Positions 22,174 to 31,408 of a stretch of 41,243 bases of DNA are shown piece after piece (position 1 is the stretch's first letter; each line of letters begins with the position of its first letter). The notes below the pieces were generated by a model. It saw nothing but the letters and a program-made list of their open reading frames with translations, had not been told where the DNA came from and did no database searches. Source of the stretch: Alphaproteobacteria bacterium. GTDB taxonomy: Bacteria > Pseudomonadota > Alphaproteobacteria > Micavibrionales > UBA2020. The stretch covers positions 1 to 41,243 of the forward strand of contig JAUXOC010000068.1 of assembly GCA_030682495.1 (NCBI GenBank), given 5' to 3'. The translations under genes and the position numbers were made by a program.

Positions 22174-24066
22174 TCAGCGGTTTGCAGGCGCGGGCGGTGT
22201 TTGCGGCGGGCGGAAGGTGTTGCCGAAAACAGCCGCAGCAGCGCTCAACCCGTCGCCGCCGCCCATCACCACCGTGGCAGGCAGTTTGAGGTCGGTCAGC
22301 AGTTGCGGACTTTCTTTCAGCGCAGCCAGCACCAGTTCAATCGCGCGCAGGCGGGCGACAACCTCTTCACCCAGTACTTGCGCCTGTGCTTTCTGGCCTT
22401 CGGCAACTTGCGTCAGATAGGTTTTTTCGGCCTCACCTTCAAACTCGCGGCGGACCTTGAACTGCTCGGCGACTTTCACGCCGATCTCGGCCGTCACAAG
22501 GTCTTTCTGCTGGTCGGCGGTGGCGCGTGATTTTTGCGAATTCACGCGTTCATCCTGCGCCAGTTTTTCCTCGCGGTAGGCTTTGGCCAGCTGCTGCGCC
22601 AGCTGTTCGCGGCGGCGGGAGACCAAAAGTTCAGGCGGGATTGCCGGATCGTCGATCTTGACTTCAAGGATGGTGATGCCGGCCTTGTTGCCTTCTTCCT
22701 TGATCGCCGCTTCAAAGGCACTTTCGAGATAGGGGCGGGAGTCCTGAAAGTCGAGCGCGCGCGTCGGGCGGACGCCGATCACCGGATTGCCTTCCGCATC
22801 AACACGGTAATGCCCTTTCTCATCCAAAAGCGGCGCCAGCAGCGTACCGCCGCCGATGTTGCGTACGATAGAGCGGATGGTCGGCGTGACGATGCGGTCT
22901 TCCATTTCTTTCAGGCTGCCGACGGCGGCGGCGACCAGCGCGGCATCCGCAGGGTTGACCTGTACCAATACGCGCAGCTCGATCGGAATTTCCCAGCCCT
23001 CGACGCGTACAAAGATCGCTTCGTCAGCAACATTCGGGTCAACAGGTATGGGGGTGCAGTGGCGGGTTTGCGAAAACTTTCCGTCGTCACCGATGGTCAG
23101 ATCGATGCGGCAATCGTCATAGCCGCCGTGATACGACCAGCGCTGCGCGCGGGTGGGGATTTGCGTGACTTCGTAAAGCTCGGGGTTGAAGAAATACGCA
23201 CCCGGCTCGAAAATATCTTTCCACACGCCCTTGCAGCCGGAGGGCACAAGCACGGCCTTGAGGCGGCCTTGCTGCACTTCTTCGGCGCCGGATTTGCACT
23301 GTGTATTCCAGCCTTCGTCCAGGTTCGATTTGACAACGCCGACATGACCGGTCGGAATTTCGGTGATGATGGTCGGCTGGTGTCCCTGCGCGACTTCGCT
23401 GCGCATGCCGTATTGATCGTAAATGCGCGTGCGGCCTTGACGGTCGGTGATGCGCACGTTGAACAGATACAGATTCAGGCGGTGAATACCCGGCTTCAGC
23501 ACCGTGGCTTGCAGCCCTTTGTAGCCTTTGATTTTTTCGTTATCGAGGAACGTGGTCGCATCAAAAATCGACGCATCGACATCCAGCTTGGGCGCGCCAA
23601 AAGCCAGCGATGTGCCGGGCAGCGGCGGCGCGATGACCGCGTCTTCAGGCAGGCTGCGCCCATCAAGCGCGACGACTTCGCCGAAATGGCCGGGCGGAAT
23701 GTCGACCACGGGCAGTACGCGCACTTCACCCCAGATGCGGATGAACCATGTCAGATGCCAGCCGGGGCCATAGATGTAATCTTGCGGGCCGTTCTCGCCG
23801 TTGCTGGCGATGATCTGCCCCGCGCCAAGGTTGCGGCCGCCGAATTTTTTCACGACATGTCCGGTTTCGTATTTATCGACATAAAAAAGACTGGTCGATA
23901 AAACCGCCGCGATAAACATGATGCCGCCGACACTATAGATAACCGCGGAGGCGACGGGGTTTTTGCTGAGCTTGCCAAGGCGGGAGGTGCGGTCATCGCT
24001 GAGCTGGAGTTTGCGAAACCAGATCAGAAACCCGAGAGAGGCGAGGATGGTAAGAATGACCGTCAT
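22174..24066 (-). CDS. SPFH (band 7/prohibitin) domain membrane protein
   Basis: A 630-aa protein with two N-terminal helices (about residues 3-17 and 37-62), then an SPFH domain (YETGHVVKKFGGRNL, later ITEIPTGHVGVVKS, NPADAALVAAAVGS), a long charged coiled coil (REQLAQQLAKAYREEKLAQDERV in pieces, continuing through KVAEQFKVRREFEGEAEKTYL) and a Pro-rich end. SPFH proteins form large membrane rings and often guard or regulate proteases. This is longer than usual (300-400 aa): the middle section holds an insert with four cysteines (GWNTQCKSG, VPSGCKGVW, YDDCRID, TRHCTPIP), which could form disulphides outside the cytoplasm. Monocistronic. The partner is unknown. Confidence 0.85.
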   Translation of the reverse strand: MTVILTILASLGFLIWFRKLQLSDDRTSRLGKLSKNPVASAVIYSVGGIMFIAAVLSTSLFYVDKYETGHVVKKFGGRNLGAGQIIASNGENGPQDYIYGPGWHLTWFIRIWGEVRVLPVVDIPPGHFGEVVALDGRSLPEDAVIAPPLPGTSLAFGAPKLDVDASIFDATTFLDNEKIKGYKGLQATVLKPGIHRLNLYLFNVRITDRQGRTRIYDQYGMRSEVAQGHQPTIITEIPTGHVGVVKSNLDEGWNTQCKSGAEEVQQGRLKAVLVPSGCKGVWKDIFEPGAYFFNPELYEVTQIPTRAQRWSYHGGYDDCRIDLTIGDDGKFSQTRHCTPIPVDPNVADEAIFVRVEGWEIPIELRVLVQVNPADAALVAAAVGSLKEMEDRIVTPTIRSIVRNIGGGTLLAPLLDEKGHYRVDAEGNPVIGVRPTRALDFQDSRPYLESAFEAAIKEEGNKAGITILEVKIDDPAIPPELLVSRRREQLAQQLAKAYREEKLAQDERVNSQKSRATADQQKDLVTAEIGVKVAEQFKVRREFEGEAEKTYLTQVAEGQKAQAQVLGEEVVARLRAIELVLAALKESPQLLTDLKLPATVVMGGGDGLSAAAAVFGNTFRPPQTPPAPANR

Positions 24067-24197
24067 GGAAAGCTCCGGACTGAATACATGAAATAACGCG
24101 GAAGAGTATCCGCATCCTCACGGTATCAGTCTGGCTTTAAAAGACTCTTAACAGCTTTACGGCAAAGCGCCCCGTCAGACCCATCGTGGTACGAGTA

Positions 24198-24653
24198 TCA
24201 TATGCGTCGTGGTACAACGATCAGACATACCATTTCCAGAACCGGCTTGCCGTTTTGATTGAAAACGGTGTTTTTGGTGCGCACCATCGCGCGGGCGGGG
24301 TCGCGCTCGGATGGGAGTATGTCCAGCACCTCGCCGCGATAGCTGAGCCTGTCGCCGGGGCGCACCGGCCGCAGCCACGACATGTTTTCGACCGTGCGGC
24401 CGATCATGCCGCCTTTCATTTTGGGCATGGCCGCGACGATCATCGACATTGTCATGGCGGCGGTATGCCAGCCGCTGGCAACCAGCTCGCCAAAGGCGGT
24501 GTCTTTGGCGCGTTCGGCATCCAGATGAAAATCCTGCGGGTCGAATTTGCGGGCGAAGGCGATAATCTCGTCTTCTGTCACGTCAACCGGACCGGATTCA
24601 AAAATCTGTCCGGCGGCGAGGTCTTCCATATAGGTGTATGTCTGCGTTTCCAT
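24198..24653 (-). CDS. MaoC-like (hotdog fold) dehydratase
   Basis: A 151-aa hotdog-fold protein of the MaoC/R-specific enoyl-CoA hydratase group. The hydratase-2-like signature is FARKFDPQDFHLDAERAKDT (about residues 33-52) with Asp and His as likely catalytic residues, followed by SGWHTAAMTMSM and the VRPGDRLSYRGEV strand. It probably hydrates an enoyl-CoA or related acyl-CoA. The start at 24653 has no strong ribosome site. It is divergent from a large acyl-CoA dehydrogenase gene, which fits a role in fatty or branched acyl-CoA breakdown. Confidence 0.88.
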   Translation of the reverse strand: METQTYTYMEDLAAGQIFESGPVDVTEDEIIAFARKFDPQDFHLDAERAKDTAFGELVASGWHTAAMTMSMIVAAMPKMKGGMIGRTVENMSWLRPVRPGDRLSYRGEVLDILPSERDPARAMVRTKNTVFNQNGKPVLEMVCLIVVPRRI

Positions 24654-24790
24654 GCTGTTAAAATAAGCTGTCCGCCTTTTTTGTCCAGTCGCGTAAAAAA
24701 TCCCAGATTATGGTATGCGGCGGCGTGTTTTCACGGTGGTTTCGTGCTATACATACCGCTGTTGTTTTCATCCCCCCAAGCGGAGCATCC

Positions 24791-26701
24791 ATGCCGACGT
24801 ATAAGGCCCCTCTCGACGATATGCGTTTTGTGCTGAACGACGTGCTTTGCGTGTCGTCACTGGCGCAAATACCCGCTTTCGCGGGGGTGGATGATGCCAC
24901 CACCGCGCAGTTTCTGACCGAGGTTGCGAAACTGGCCGAAGACGTGCTCTTCCCGCTCAATGCCAGCGGCGACCGCGAAGGCTGCCTGCATCACCGCGAC
25001 ACGCGCAGCGTCACAACGCCGAAGGGCTTCAAGGAAGCCTACCGCCAGTTTTGCGAAGCAGGCTTGCCCGGCTTTGCCTGTGATCCGGATTACGGCGGGC
25101 TGGGGATGCCGGCGGTGCTCAATACCGCGCTCTCCGAAATGTTTTGCTCGGCCAATATGGCTTTTGGCATGTATCCGGGGCTCAGCCACGGCGCCTATAA
25201 CGCGCTGCACGAATACGGCACGGCGGAACAAAAACAAAAATACCTGCCCAAGCTGGTCAGCGGCGAATGGACGGGCACGATGTGCCTGACCGAACCGCAA
25301 TGCGGCACCGACCTTGGCCTGATTAAAACCAAAGCCGTGCCGCAAGCCGACGGCAGCTATAAAATCACCGGCACAAAGATTTTTATTTCGGCGGGCGACC
25401 ATGACCTTGCCGAAAATATCATCCATCTTGTACTGGCCAGAATAGACGCGCCGGACACGCCGGCGGGTATTCGCGGCATCAGCCTTTTTGTTGTGCCGAA
25501 ATTCACCGATGGCGCGCGCAACGATGTTTATTGTGGCCGCATCGAAGAAAAAATGGGTATCCATGCCAACAGCACCTGCGAAATGAACTTTGAAGCTGCA
25601 CAGGGCTGGCTGGTGGGCGAGGCGCACAAGGGCATGCGCGCGATGTTCGTCATGATGAACGAAGCGCGCCTTGGCGTTGGTCTGCAAGGCCTCGGCATCA
25701 GTGAAGTCGCTTATCAAAACGCCGTGACCTATGCGCAGGATCGCAAGCAAGGCCAGCCGATTGACCAGAAAGCAGGTAGCGCGCCCGATGATGCCGCTGC
25801 TGTTGCTATTATCAACCACCCTGATGTGCGGCGGGAGCTGCTCACCATCCGCGCCCAGACCGAAGGCGCGCGCATGCTGGCCTATTGGACGGCGCTGCAG
25901 CTGGATTTGTCGCAAAAATCGCCCGATGCAGCGGCAAAGAAAAAAGCCAAGGCGTTGCTGGATTTTCTGACGCCCATCGTCAAGGCACATATGACCGACA
26001 ACGCGGTCGATCATGCCAATGCCGCCATGCAGGTTTTTGGCGGCCATGGCTATATCCGCGAACACGGCATCGAACAATATGCACGCGACGCCCGCATCAC
26101 CCGCATTTACGAAGGCACCAACGGCATTCAGGCGCTTGACCTGATCGGCCGCAAGGTTTTGAAAGAAAACCTGCTCCCCGGCTATCTGGATGCGCTGGAC
26201 GACGACTTGCGTGCCGCGAAGGATGCCGGCGTGGACGGCGATATGCTGTCATCGGTTTCGCGCGCCGCCGCGATTTTGAAACGCATCACGCGACGTCTGC
26301 GTTTCCGCGTTATCCGCGAAACCATCAAGGCCAAGATCGGTCTGCGCGGCGATCCGGGTGCGGTTCTGCGCGATGGCGCGGGTGTTTCGGTCGATTACCT
26401 GCGTCTGGCCAGCCTTGTCGTCATCGGCCATATGTGGCTGAAAATGGCAGCGGTTGCGGCGGCGCGTTTGTCCGACACAGCGGGCGAAAGTGCAGAAACC
26501 CGCCATTTCTATGAAACCAAAATGCAGACCGCTGCGTTTTACATGAAGCGTGTTATGCCGCAATCCGCCGCGCTGGCTGAAACCTTGCGCGATGGGGCGG
26601 GCGTGCTGATGGCGACACCGGCAGAGCGTTTCGCCCATACCCAGACCAATATCGCGGAAATCACCCGCCCGATCACGACCGGAGAGAAAAAAGCATCATG
26701 A
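24791..26701 (+). CDS. acyl-CoA dehydrogenase, long DmdC-like group
   Basis: A 636-aa flavoenzyme. The N-terminus PTYKAPLDDMRFVLNDVL is characteristic of the long acyl-CoA dehydrogenase group that includes 3-methylmercaptopropionyl-CoA dehydrogenase (DmdC). Further motifs: TGTMCLTEPQCGTDLG (FAD-binding signature 1), KIFISAGDHDLAENI, EEKMGIHANSTCEMNF, and VFGGHGYIREHGIEQYARDARI with the IYEGTNGIQALDL signature 2 region. It has an extra C-terminal helical domain of about 130 residues. It oxidises acyl-CoA to enoyl-CoA and passes electrons to ETF; the exact substrate cannot be told. The start at 24791 matches the family N-terminus; 24710 is in frame but unlikely. Its stop overlaps the next start (ATGA). 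Confidence 0.92.
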   Translation: MPTYKAPLDDMRFVLNDVLCVSSLAQIPAFAGVDDATTAQFLTEVAKLAEDVLFPLNASGDREGCLHHRDTRSVTTPKGFKEAYRQFCEAGLPGFACDPDYGGLGMPAVLNTALSEMFCSANMAFGMYPGLSHGAYNALHEYGTAEQKQKYLPKLVSGEWTGTMCLTEPQCGTDLGLIKTKAVPQADGSYKITGTKIFISAGDHDLAENIIHLVLARIDAPDTPAGIRGISLFVVPKFTDGARNDVYCGRIEEKMGIHANSTCEMNFEAAQGWLVGEAHKGMRAMFVMMNEARLGVGLQGLGISEVAYQNAVTYAQDRKQGQPIDQKAGSAPDDAAAVAIINHPDVRRELLTIRAQTEGARMLAYWTALQLDLSQKSPDAAAKKKAKALLDFLTPIVKAHMTDNAVDHANAAMQVFGGHGYIREHGIEQYARDARITRIYEGTNGIQALDLIGRKVLKENLLPGYLDALDDDLRAAKDAGVDGDMLSSVSRAAAILKRITRRLRFRVIRETIKAKIGLRGDPGAVLRDGAGVSVDYLRLASLVVIGHMWLKMAAVAAARLSDTAGESAETRHFYETKMQTAAFYMKRVMPQSAALAETLRDGAGVLMATPAERFAHTQTNIAEITRPITTGEKKAS

Positions 26702-28752
26702 AAAAAATCCTCAAAAAACTCGCCATCCTGGCAATCGTTCTGGTTCTGCTGCTCGGCGGCGGGCTTTATGCGCTGGCGACTTTCGCGCCGATGGATTACA
26801 TCGAAGAAAAAGCGCGCACAGTGGTGAAAGAAAAAACCGGACGTGACCTGACAATCGGCAGCACCCGCGTGGTCTTCTGGCCGCATATCGGCGTGACGCT
26901 CAAAGATGTGGCCTTTTCAAGCGCCGACTGGGCAGAAGAAAAAAACATGCTGCGCCTGAGCGAAGTCGATGTCCATGTCGCGCTGCGCCCGCTGTTTGAA
27001 AAGCGTCTTGAGATTGTCCGTTTTGTACTCAACCAGCCCGAAATCAACCTGGAAGTCTCGCCAAGCGGTGCGCGCAACTGGGAATTTGCTGCGGATGTCA
27101 GAAAAGCAGATCAGGCGCCGGAGAGCAAAAAGGCAAGTGATGCCAGCGTGGCCGATGCGATGGCCTCCTTCCGTCTGAACGAATTTGAAATCCGCAAAGG
27201 CCGTGTGCTGTACAACGACCGCCAGAAAAAAAGCAAGACGCTGGCCGAAGATGTGAATATCACGGTGTCGTTCCCCGATATTGACAGCGCCTTTCAGCTC
27301 GACGGGTCGCTCACCTATCTGGGCAAGCGTGTCCAGCTGGTCATGGGTATCGACACACCCAAGGATTTCATCGACGGCAAGTCCTCCGGGGGCAATTTGG
27401 TGCTCAATACCGATGTCATCAAGGCGAATGTGGCGGGCAGATTCATGACGTCCGGCTCGTTTATCAGCGCGGCGAAAGTGACAGCCGAAATTCCGTCACT
27501 TTCCGCCCTGATCGCCTGGGTAACGGCGAAGCCCGCGGAGAATCTGCCGTTTGAAAAGGTCTCGTTCAACTCTGTAAATACGACTGTCAGTGCAGATTCT
27601 ATTGTATTGGACGGCGTGTCTCTCACGCTCGACGAGGTCGCAACCAGCGGCGCGGGCGCCTTTTCCGTCGGGTTTTCCGGCACCCGCCCGAAAATTTATG
27701 CGCGGCTGGATTTGCACAAAATCAGCCTTGACCGATTCCTCGGGGATGCTGCGCAGGAACAGGGAGGTGCGGCGAAGAAGTCCGCTGTGCCCCAGAACGA
27801 TTGGGATGCCACGCCTATCGATTTCAGCGGGTTGCGTACCGTGGATGCGGATGTACAGGTGCATACCGGCGGTTTCTCTATTCGTGGTGTCGAGGTGGGT
27901 AAAAGCACCCTGCGCGCTGTGCTACAGGACGGCAAGCTGGAAGCTTCTTCTTCCGAAGCGTCGCTGTTCGGCGGTTTGTTCAGCTCGGATATTTCTCTGA
28001 CATCGCTGCCCAGCGGCGGCGCGGAGCAGAAGCTGAAATTCAACATGAAAGACGTGCAGGCGCAGCCGGTGTTGGAAAAATTTGCAGATTTCAAAAAGCT
28101 CAGCGGCGCGGCGGATGCGAACGTGGATGTCACCGCGCGCGGGATCAGCCAGAAAGAAATCATCAGCAATCTGGCGGGCAATGGCGTCGTCACCTTTAAA
28201 AACGGTTCGCTGACCGGCATCGATTTTGTCAATATCGCACAGATGATCCAGCGCGGGTTGCAAGATGCGGGCGTGGGCGAGGGCAAGACAGACTTCGTTG
28301 ACCTCGGCGGCACGTTTACGATTGCGCAGGGCATCGTGACCAACAATGACTTCCGCATGCGCGGCCCGCTGGTACAGGCGGGCGGCAGCGGCACGGTCGA
28401 TCTGCCGCGCAAATACGTGAAGTACCGCGTGACCCCCGTGCTGACGGCATCGTCGGCGACAGAAAATGCACGCGGCGTTGGTGTCCCTGTCGATATCGCG
28501 GGACCTTTCAGCAATATCCGCGTCAAGCCGGATTTCAAAACCGTCATCCAGAATGCCATCACCGATCCGTCGGCGATCAAGGAACAAGGCAAGGCGCTGG
28601 AGCAGAACCTGAAGGGCATCAAGGACGATCTGAAAAAAGACCCCGGCGCGGCCATCCAGAATTTGCTGGGCGGCGGCGGGCTTTTTGGCGGATCTAAGCC
28701 TGCCCCCGCACCTGCGCCCGCGCCGGCACCGGAAGGCGGAGCCGCCCCGTGA
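26698..28752 (+). CDS. AsmA family protein
   Basis: A 684-aa protein with an N-terminal membrane helix (LAILAIVLVLLLGGGLYALATF) and a long periplasmic beta-rich body. The start of the AsmA domain is seen in KTGRDLTIGSTRVVFWPHIGVTLKDVAFS and LRPLFEKRLEIVRFVLNQPEINLE; the C-terminal AsmA-2 part is around KFADFKKLSGAADANVDVTA to GSLTGIDFVNIAQM. AsmA-like proteins bridge the envelope and are thought to carry phospholipid to the outer membrane. The tail is Ala/Pro-rich (PAPAPAPAPAPEGG). Start and stop overlap both neighbours by four bases, so it is coupled with the acyl-CoA dehydrogenase and YihY genes. Confidence 0.92.
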   Translation: MKKILKKLAILAIVLVLLLGGGLYALATFAPMDYIEEKARTVVKEKTGRDLTIGSTRVVFWPHIGVTLKDVAFSSADWAEEKNMLRLSEVDVHVALRPLFEKRLEIVRFVLNQPEINLEVSPSGARNWEFAADVRKADQAPESKKASDASVADAMASFRLNEFEIRKGRVLYNDRQKKSKTLAEDVNITVSFPDIDSAFQLDGSLTYLGKRVQLVMGIDTPKDFIDGKSSGGNLVLNTDVIKANVAGRFMTSGSFISAAKVTAEIPSLSALIAWVTAKPAENLPFEKVSFNSVNTTVSADSIVLDGVSLTLDEVATSGAGAFSVGFSGTRPKIYARLDLHKISLDRFLGDAAQEQGGAAKKSAVPQNDWDATPIDFSGLRTVDADVQVHTGGFSIRGVEVGKSTLRAVLQDGKLEASSSEASLFGGLFSSDISLTSLPSGGAEQKLKFNMKDVQAQPVLEKFADFKKLSGAADANVDVTARGISQKEIISNLAGNGVVTFKNGSLTGIDFVNIAQMIQRGLQDAGVGEGKTDFVDLGGTFTIAQGIVTNNDFRMRGPLVQAGGSGTVDLPRKYVKYRVTPVLTASSATENARGVGVPVDIAGPFSNIRVKPDFKTVIQNAITDPSAIKEQGKALEQNLKGIKDDLKKDPGAAIQNLLGGGGLFGGSKPAPAPAPAPAPEGGAAP

Positions 28753-30089
28753 TTGCAGATGCGCTCGACAAACTGAACGAAAAGATATGGGGGGCGGGTA
28801 TCTACGGGCGGCCGTTCTTTCTGCGCTGGCCGCTGTTGACGCTCAGGTTGCTGATGGCCGTCGGGCGCGACCTCAAGGAAGGCTATCTGGGGCTGCGCGC
28901 GACCAGTCTTGTTTATACGACGCTGCTGTCTTTTGCGCCCGTGCTGGCCATCAGCTTTTCGGTTTTGAAAGGCATCGGCGCGCATAATAATATCGAACCG
29001 TTTTTGCAGGATTTTCTGGAGCCGCTGGGCGAACAGGGCGCCGAAATCACCGCGCGCACCATCAGCTTTGTCGATAATATTCAGGTCGGCGTTTTGGGCG
29101 CGGTCGGTATGGCGCTTTTGATCTATAGCGTCATTGCGCTGATGCATAAAATCGAAACAGCTTTCAATGATATCTGGCATGTCAGCGAAACCCGCAGTTT
29201 TGCGCAGCGTGTGCGCGATTATCTGGGCGTTTTGTTTATCGGCCCGCTGCTTCTGTTCCTGTCTGTCGCCATGACGACAACGCTGCAGCACGCCGAAAAA
29301 ACCCGCAGTTTTTTGCAAGAATATCTGGGCGCAGCGCCGGTCGATTTGCTGTTCGGCGGCATCTTTCAGGTCGTGCCCTATGTGCTGTTCGGTGTGGCCT
29401 TTGCCGCGCTTTATATGTTTATGCCCAATACGCGCGTGCGCCTGTTGCCCGCACTGGTGGCGGGGTTTATCACCGGTATTTTGTGGAAGGTGCTGGGGCA
29501 GATGTTCGGCGTTTTCGTTGCGGGTTCGGCCAACTACGCGGCGATCTATTCGGCTTTTGCGGCGCTGATCTTGTTTATGATCTGGATTTATATCGGTTGG
29601 CTGATCGTGCTGGTCGGCGCGGCGCTGTGCTATTACATCCAAAACCCGTCAAACCAGCAGCTGTCGCGCAAGGACATGCAGCTGAGCCCGCATCTGCGCG
29701 AAAAAGTTGCCCTGCATGTCTGCGCCGTGATTGGCGATGTGTTTTACAGCGAACAGCGCGGCATCACCCTGACGCGGCTGGCGGCAAGGCTGCGTGTGCC
29801 CTCGGCCGTGCTGGAGGGGATTGTCTCGACGCTGGTCGATGCCGGCGTGCTGGCGCTGACGGTGGGGCGCAATGCCGAATATCTGCCGGGTCGCCCGTTT
29901 GATACAACATCGGTGCAGCAGATGATCGAGGCGCTGCGTGCGCGCGATGCGCAAAAAGCGCGCAGCCTGCAGCATATCCGCGCCCTCGCACCGGTGGACG
30001 ACCTTTTGCAGCGCGGCGATATCGAACGCGGCAAGGCGCTCGGTGCGATCACCCTGAAACAACTGGCACAAGGAAAAATCCCCGCATGA
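28749..30089 (+). CDS. YihY/BrkB family inner membrane protein
   Basis: A 446-aa protein with six membrane helices in its first ~300 residues and a soluble C-terminal extension. Family markers: GLRATSLVYTTLLSFAPVLAI, then FNDIWHVSETRSFAQRVRDYLG, and SANYAAIYSAFAALILFMIWIYI. The C-terminal ~140 residues look like a winged-helix module (REKVALHVCAVIGDVFY, LAARLRVPSAVLEGIVSTLVDAGVLAL). The family (formerly called ribonuclease BN) has an unsettled function; envelope or lipid roles are suspected, and placement after AsmA fits. The start is GTG (28749) overlapping the AsmA stop; the end overlaps purB (ATGA). Confidence 0.92.
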   Translation: MIADALDKLNEKIWGAGIYGRPFFLRWPLLTLRLLMAVGRDLKEGYLGLRATSLVYTTLLSFAPVLAISFSVLKGIGAHNNIEPFLQDFLEPLGEQGAEITARTISFVDNIQVGVLGAVGMALLIYSVIALMHKIETAFNDIWHVSETRSFAQRVRDYLGVLFIGPLLLFLSVAMTTTLQHAEKTRSFLQEYLGAAPVDLLFGGIFQVVPYVLFGVAFAALYMFMPNTRVRLLPALVAGFITGILWKVLGQMFGVFVAGSANYAAIYSAFAALILFMIWIYIGWLIVLVGAALCYYIQNPSNQQLSRKDMQLSPHLREKVALHVCAVIGDVFYSEQRGITLTRLAARLRVPSAVLEGIVSTLVDAGVLALTVGRNAEYLPGRPFDTTSVQQMIEALRARDAQKARSLQHIRALAPVDDLLQRGDIERGKALGAITLKQLAQGKIPA

Positions 30090-31405
30090 TACCGCGTTTT
30101 GCACGGCCGGAAATGGCGGCCATCTGGGAACAGGAAAACAAATACAGGACATGGCTGGAGGTTGAGCTGCTGGCCTGCGAAGCGCAGGAAACGCTCGGCG
30201 TCATCCCGGCGGGCGTCACTGCGAAAATCCGCGCCGTTGCCGATTTTGACGTTGCGCGCATCGATGCGATTGAACGCGAAGTGCGCCATGACGTGATCGC
30301 CTTTCTTACCAACGTCGGCGAGCATGTCGGTGATGACGCGCGGCATATACATGTCGGTATGACGTCGTCGGATGTGCTGGACACCGCCTTTGCGATGCAG
30401 CTGCGGCAGGCGGCGGATATGATTTTGGCGGGGCTTGACCGCGTGCTCGCCGCGCTCAAAAAACGCGCGCTCGAGCATAAAGACACCCTTTGCGTCGGCC
30501 GCAGCCACGGCATCCACGGGGAGCCGACGACCTTCGGCCTCAAGCTGGCCGGTCATTACACGGCTTTTCAGCGCGCCCGCCGCCGCATGGAACAGGCGCG
30601 CGAAGAGATTTCCACCGTGGCGATTTCCGGTGCGGTCGGCACTTTTGCGACGATTGATCCGCAGGTGCAGGCCTATGTGGCAAAGAAACTCGGCATGCGC
30701 GAAGAGCCGATCTCCACGCAGGTCATTCCGCGTGATCGCCATGCGATGTTTTTCGCGGCGCTCGGCGTTGTCGCCAGCTCCATCGAGAATCTTGCCACCG
30801 AAATCCGGCATTTGCAGCGCACCGAAGTGCGCGAAGCGGAAGAATTTTTCAGCGCAGGGCAAAAAGGGTCATCTGCCATGCCGCATAAACGCAACCCCGT
30901 CCTGACCGAAAATCTGACAGGCCTTGCAAGGCTCATCCGCGCCAACGTGATACCGGCGATGGAAAACGTTGCGCTGTGGCATGAACGGGATATTTCACAT
31001 TCGGCGGTCGAACGCGTGATTGCCCCCGATGCGACGATTTTGACCGATTTCGCGCTGCACCGCCTTGCCGGTGTGATCGAAAATCTGCTGATCTATCCCG
31101 CGCGTATGAAAAAAAACATGGAAAGCCTGAAGGGGCTGGTCTTCTCGCAAGCCGCGCTGCTGGCGCTGGTCGAGGCGGGGATGAGCCGCGAAGCCGCCTA
31201 TAAGACTGTGCAGACACAGGCGATGGCGGTCTGGGATGATCTCGATGGACCGGATTTCAAAACGCGTCTGCAAAACGATGCCGATGTCGCCAAGGTTTTG
31301 GGCGCGGGCGGGCTCGATAAAGTTTTCGACTACAGCCGCTATACCCGCCATGTCGGCACGGTGATCGATGCGGCGCTCGGCGAAGACAAGCGCGCGGCGG
31401 CTTGA
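30086..31405 (+). CDS. purB: adenylosuccinate lyase
   Basis: A 439-aa enzyme of the fumarase/aspartase superfamily that acts twice in purine synthesis, releasing fumarate from SAICAR and from adenylosuccinate. Motifs: N-terminal MIPRFARPEMAAIW, the VRHDVIAFL and HIHVGMTSSDVLDTA blocks, the catalytic His region GRSHGIHGEPTTFG, and the signature loop GSSAMPHKRNPV. The length is that of bacterial PurB of this type. It starts with ATGA overlap to the YihY gene, has an AAGGAAAA ribosome site, and is followed after three bases by recO. Confidence 0.97.
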   Translation: MIPRFARPEMAAIWEQENKYRTWLEVELLACEAQETLGVIPAGVTAKIRAVADFDVARIDAIEREVRHDVIAFLTNVGEHVGDDARHIHVGMTSSDVLDTAFAMQLRQAADMILAGLDRVLAALKKRALEHKDTLCVGRSHGIHGEPTTFGLKLAGHYTAFQRARRRMEQAREEISTVAISGAVGTFATIDPQVQAYVAKKLGMREEPISTQVIPRDRHAMFFAALGVVASSIENLATEIRHLQRTEVREAEEFFSAGQKGSSAMPHKRNPVLTENLTGLARLIRANVIPAMENVALWHERDISHSAVERVIAPDATILTDFALHRLAGVIENLLIYPARMKKNMESLKGLVFSQAALLALVEAGMSREAAYKTVQTQAMAVWDDLDGPDFKTRLQNDADVAKVLGAGGLDKVFDYSRYTRHVGTVIDAALGEDKRAAA

Positions 31406-31408
31406 TCC

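Noticed and set aside
22534-23901. 455-aa plus-strand open frame inside the SPFH gene
   Set aside because: It is the antisense shadow of the SPFH gene; its predicted protein has no recognisable domain.
27696-29642. 648-aa minus-strand open frame across AsmA and YihY
   Set aside because: An antisense shadow: low-complexity, spans two well-supported genes and has no family match.
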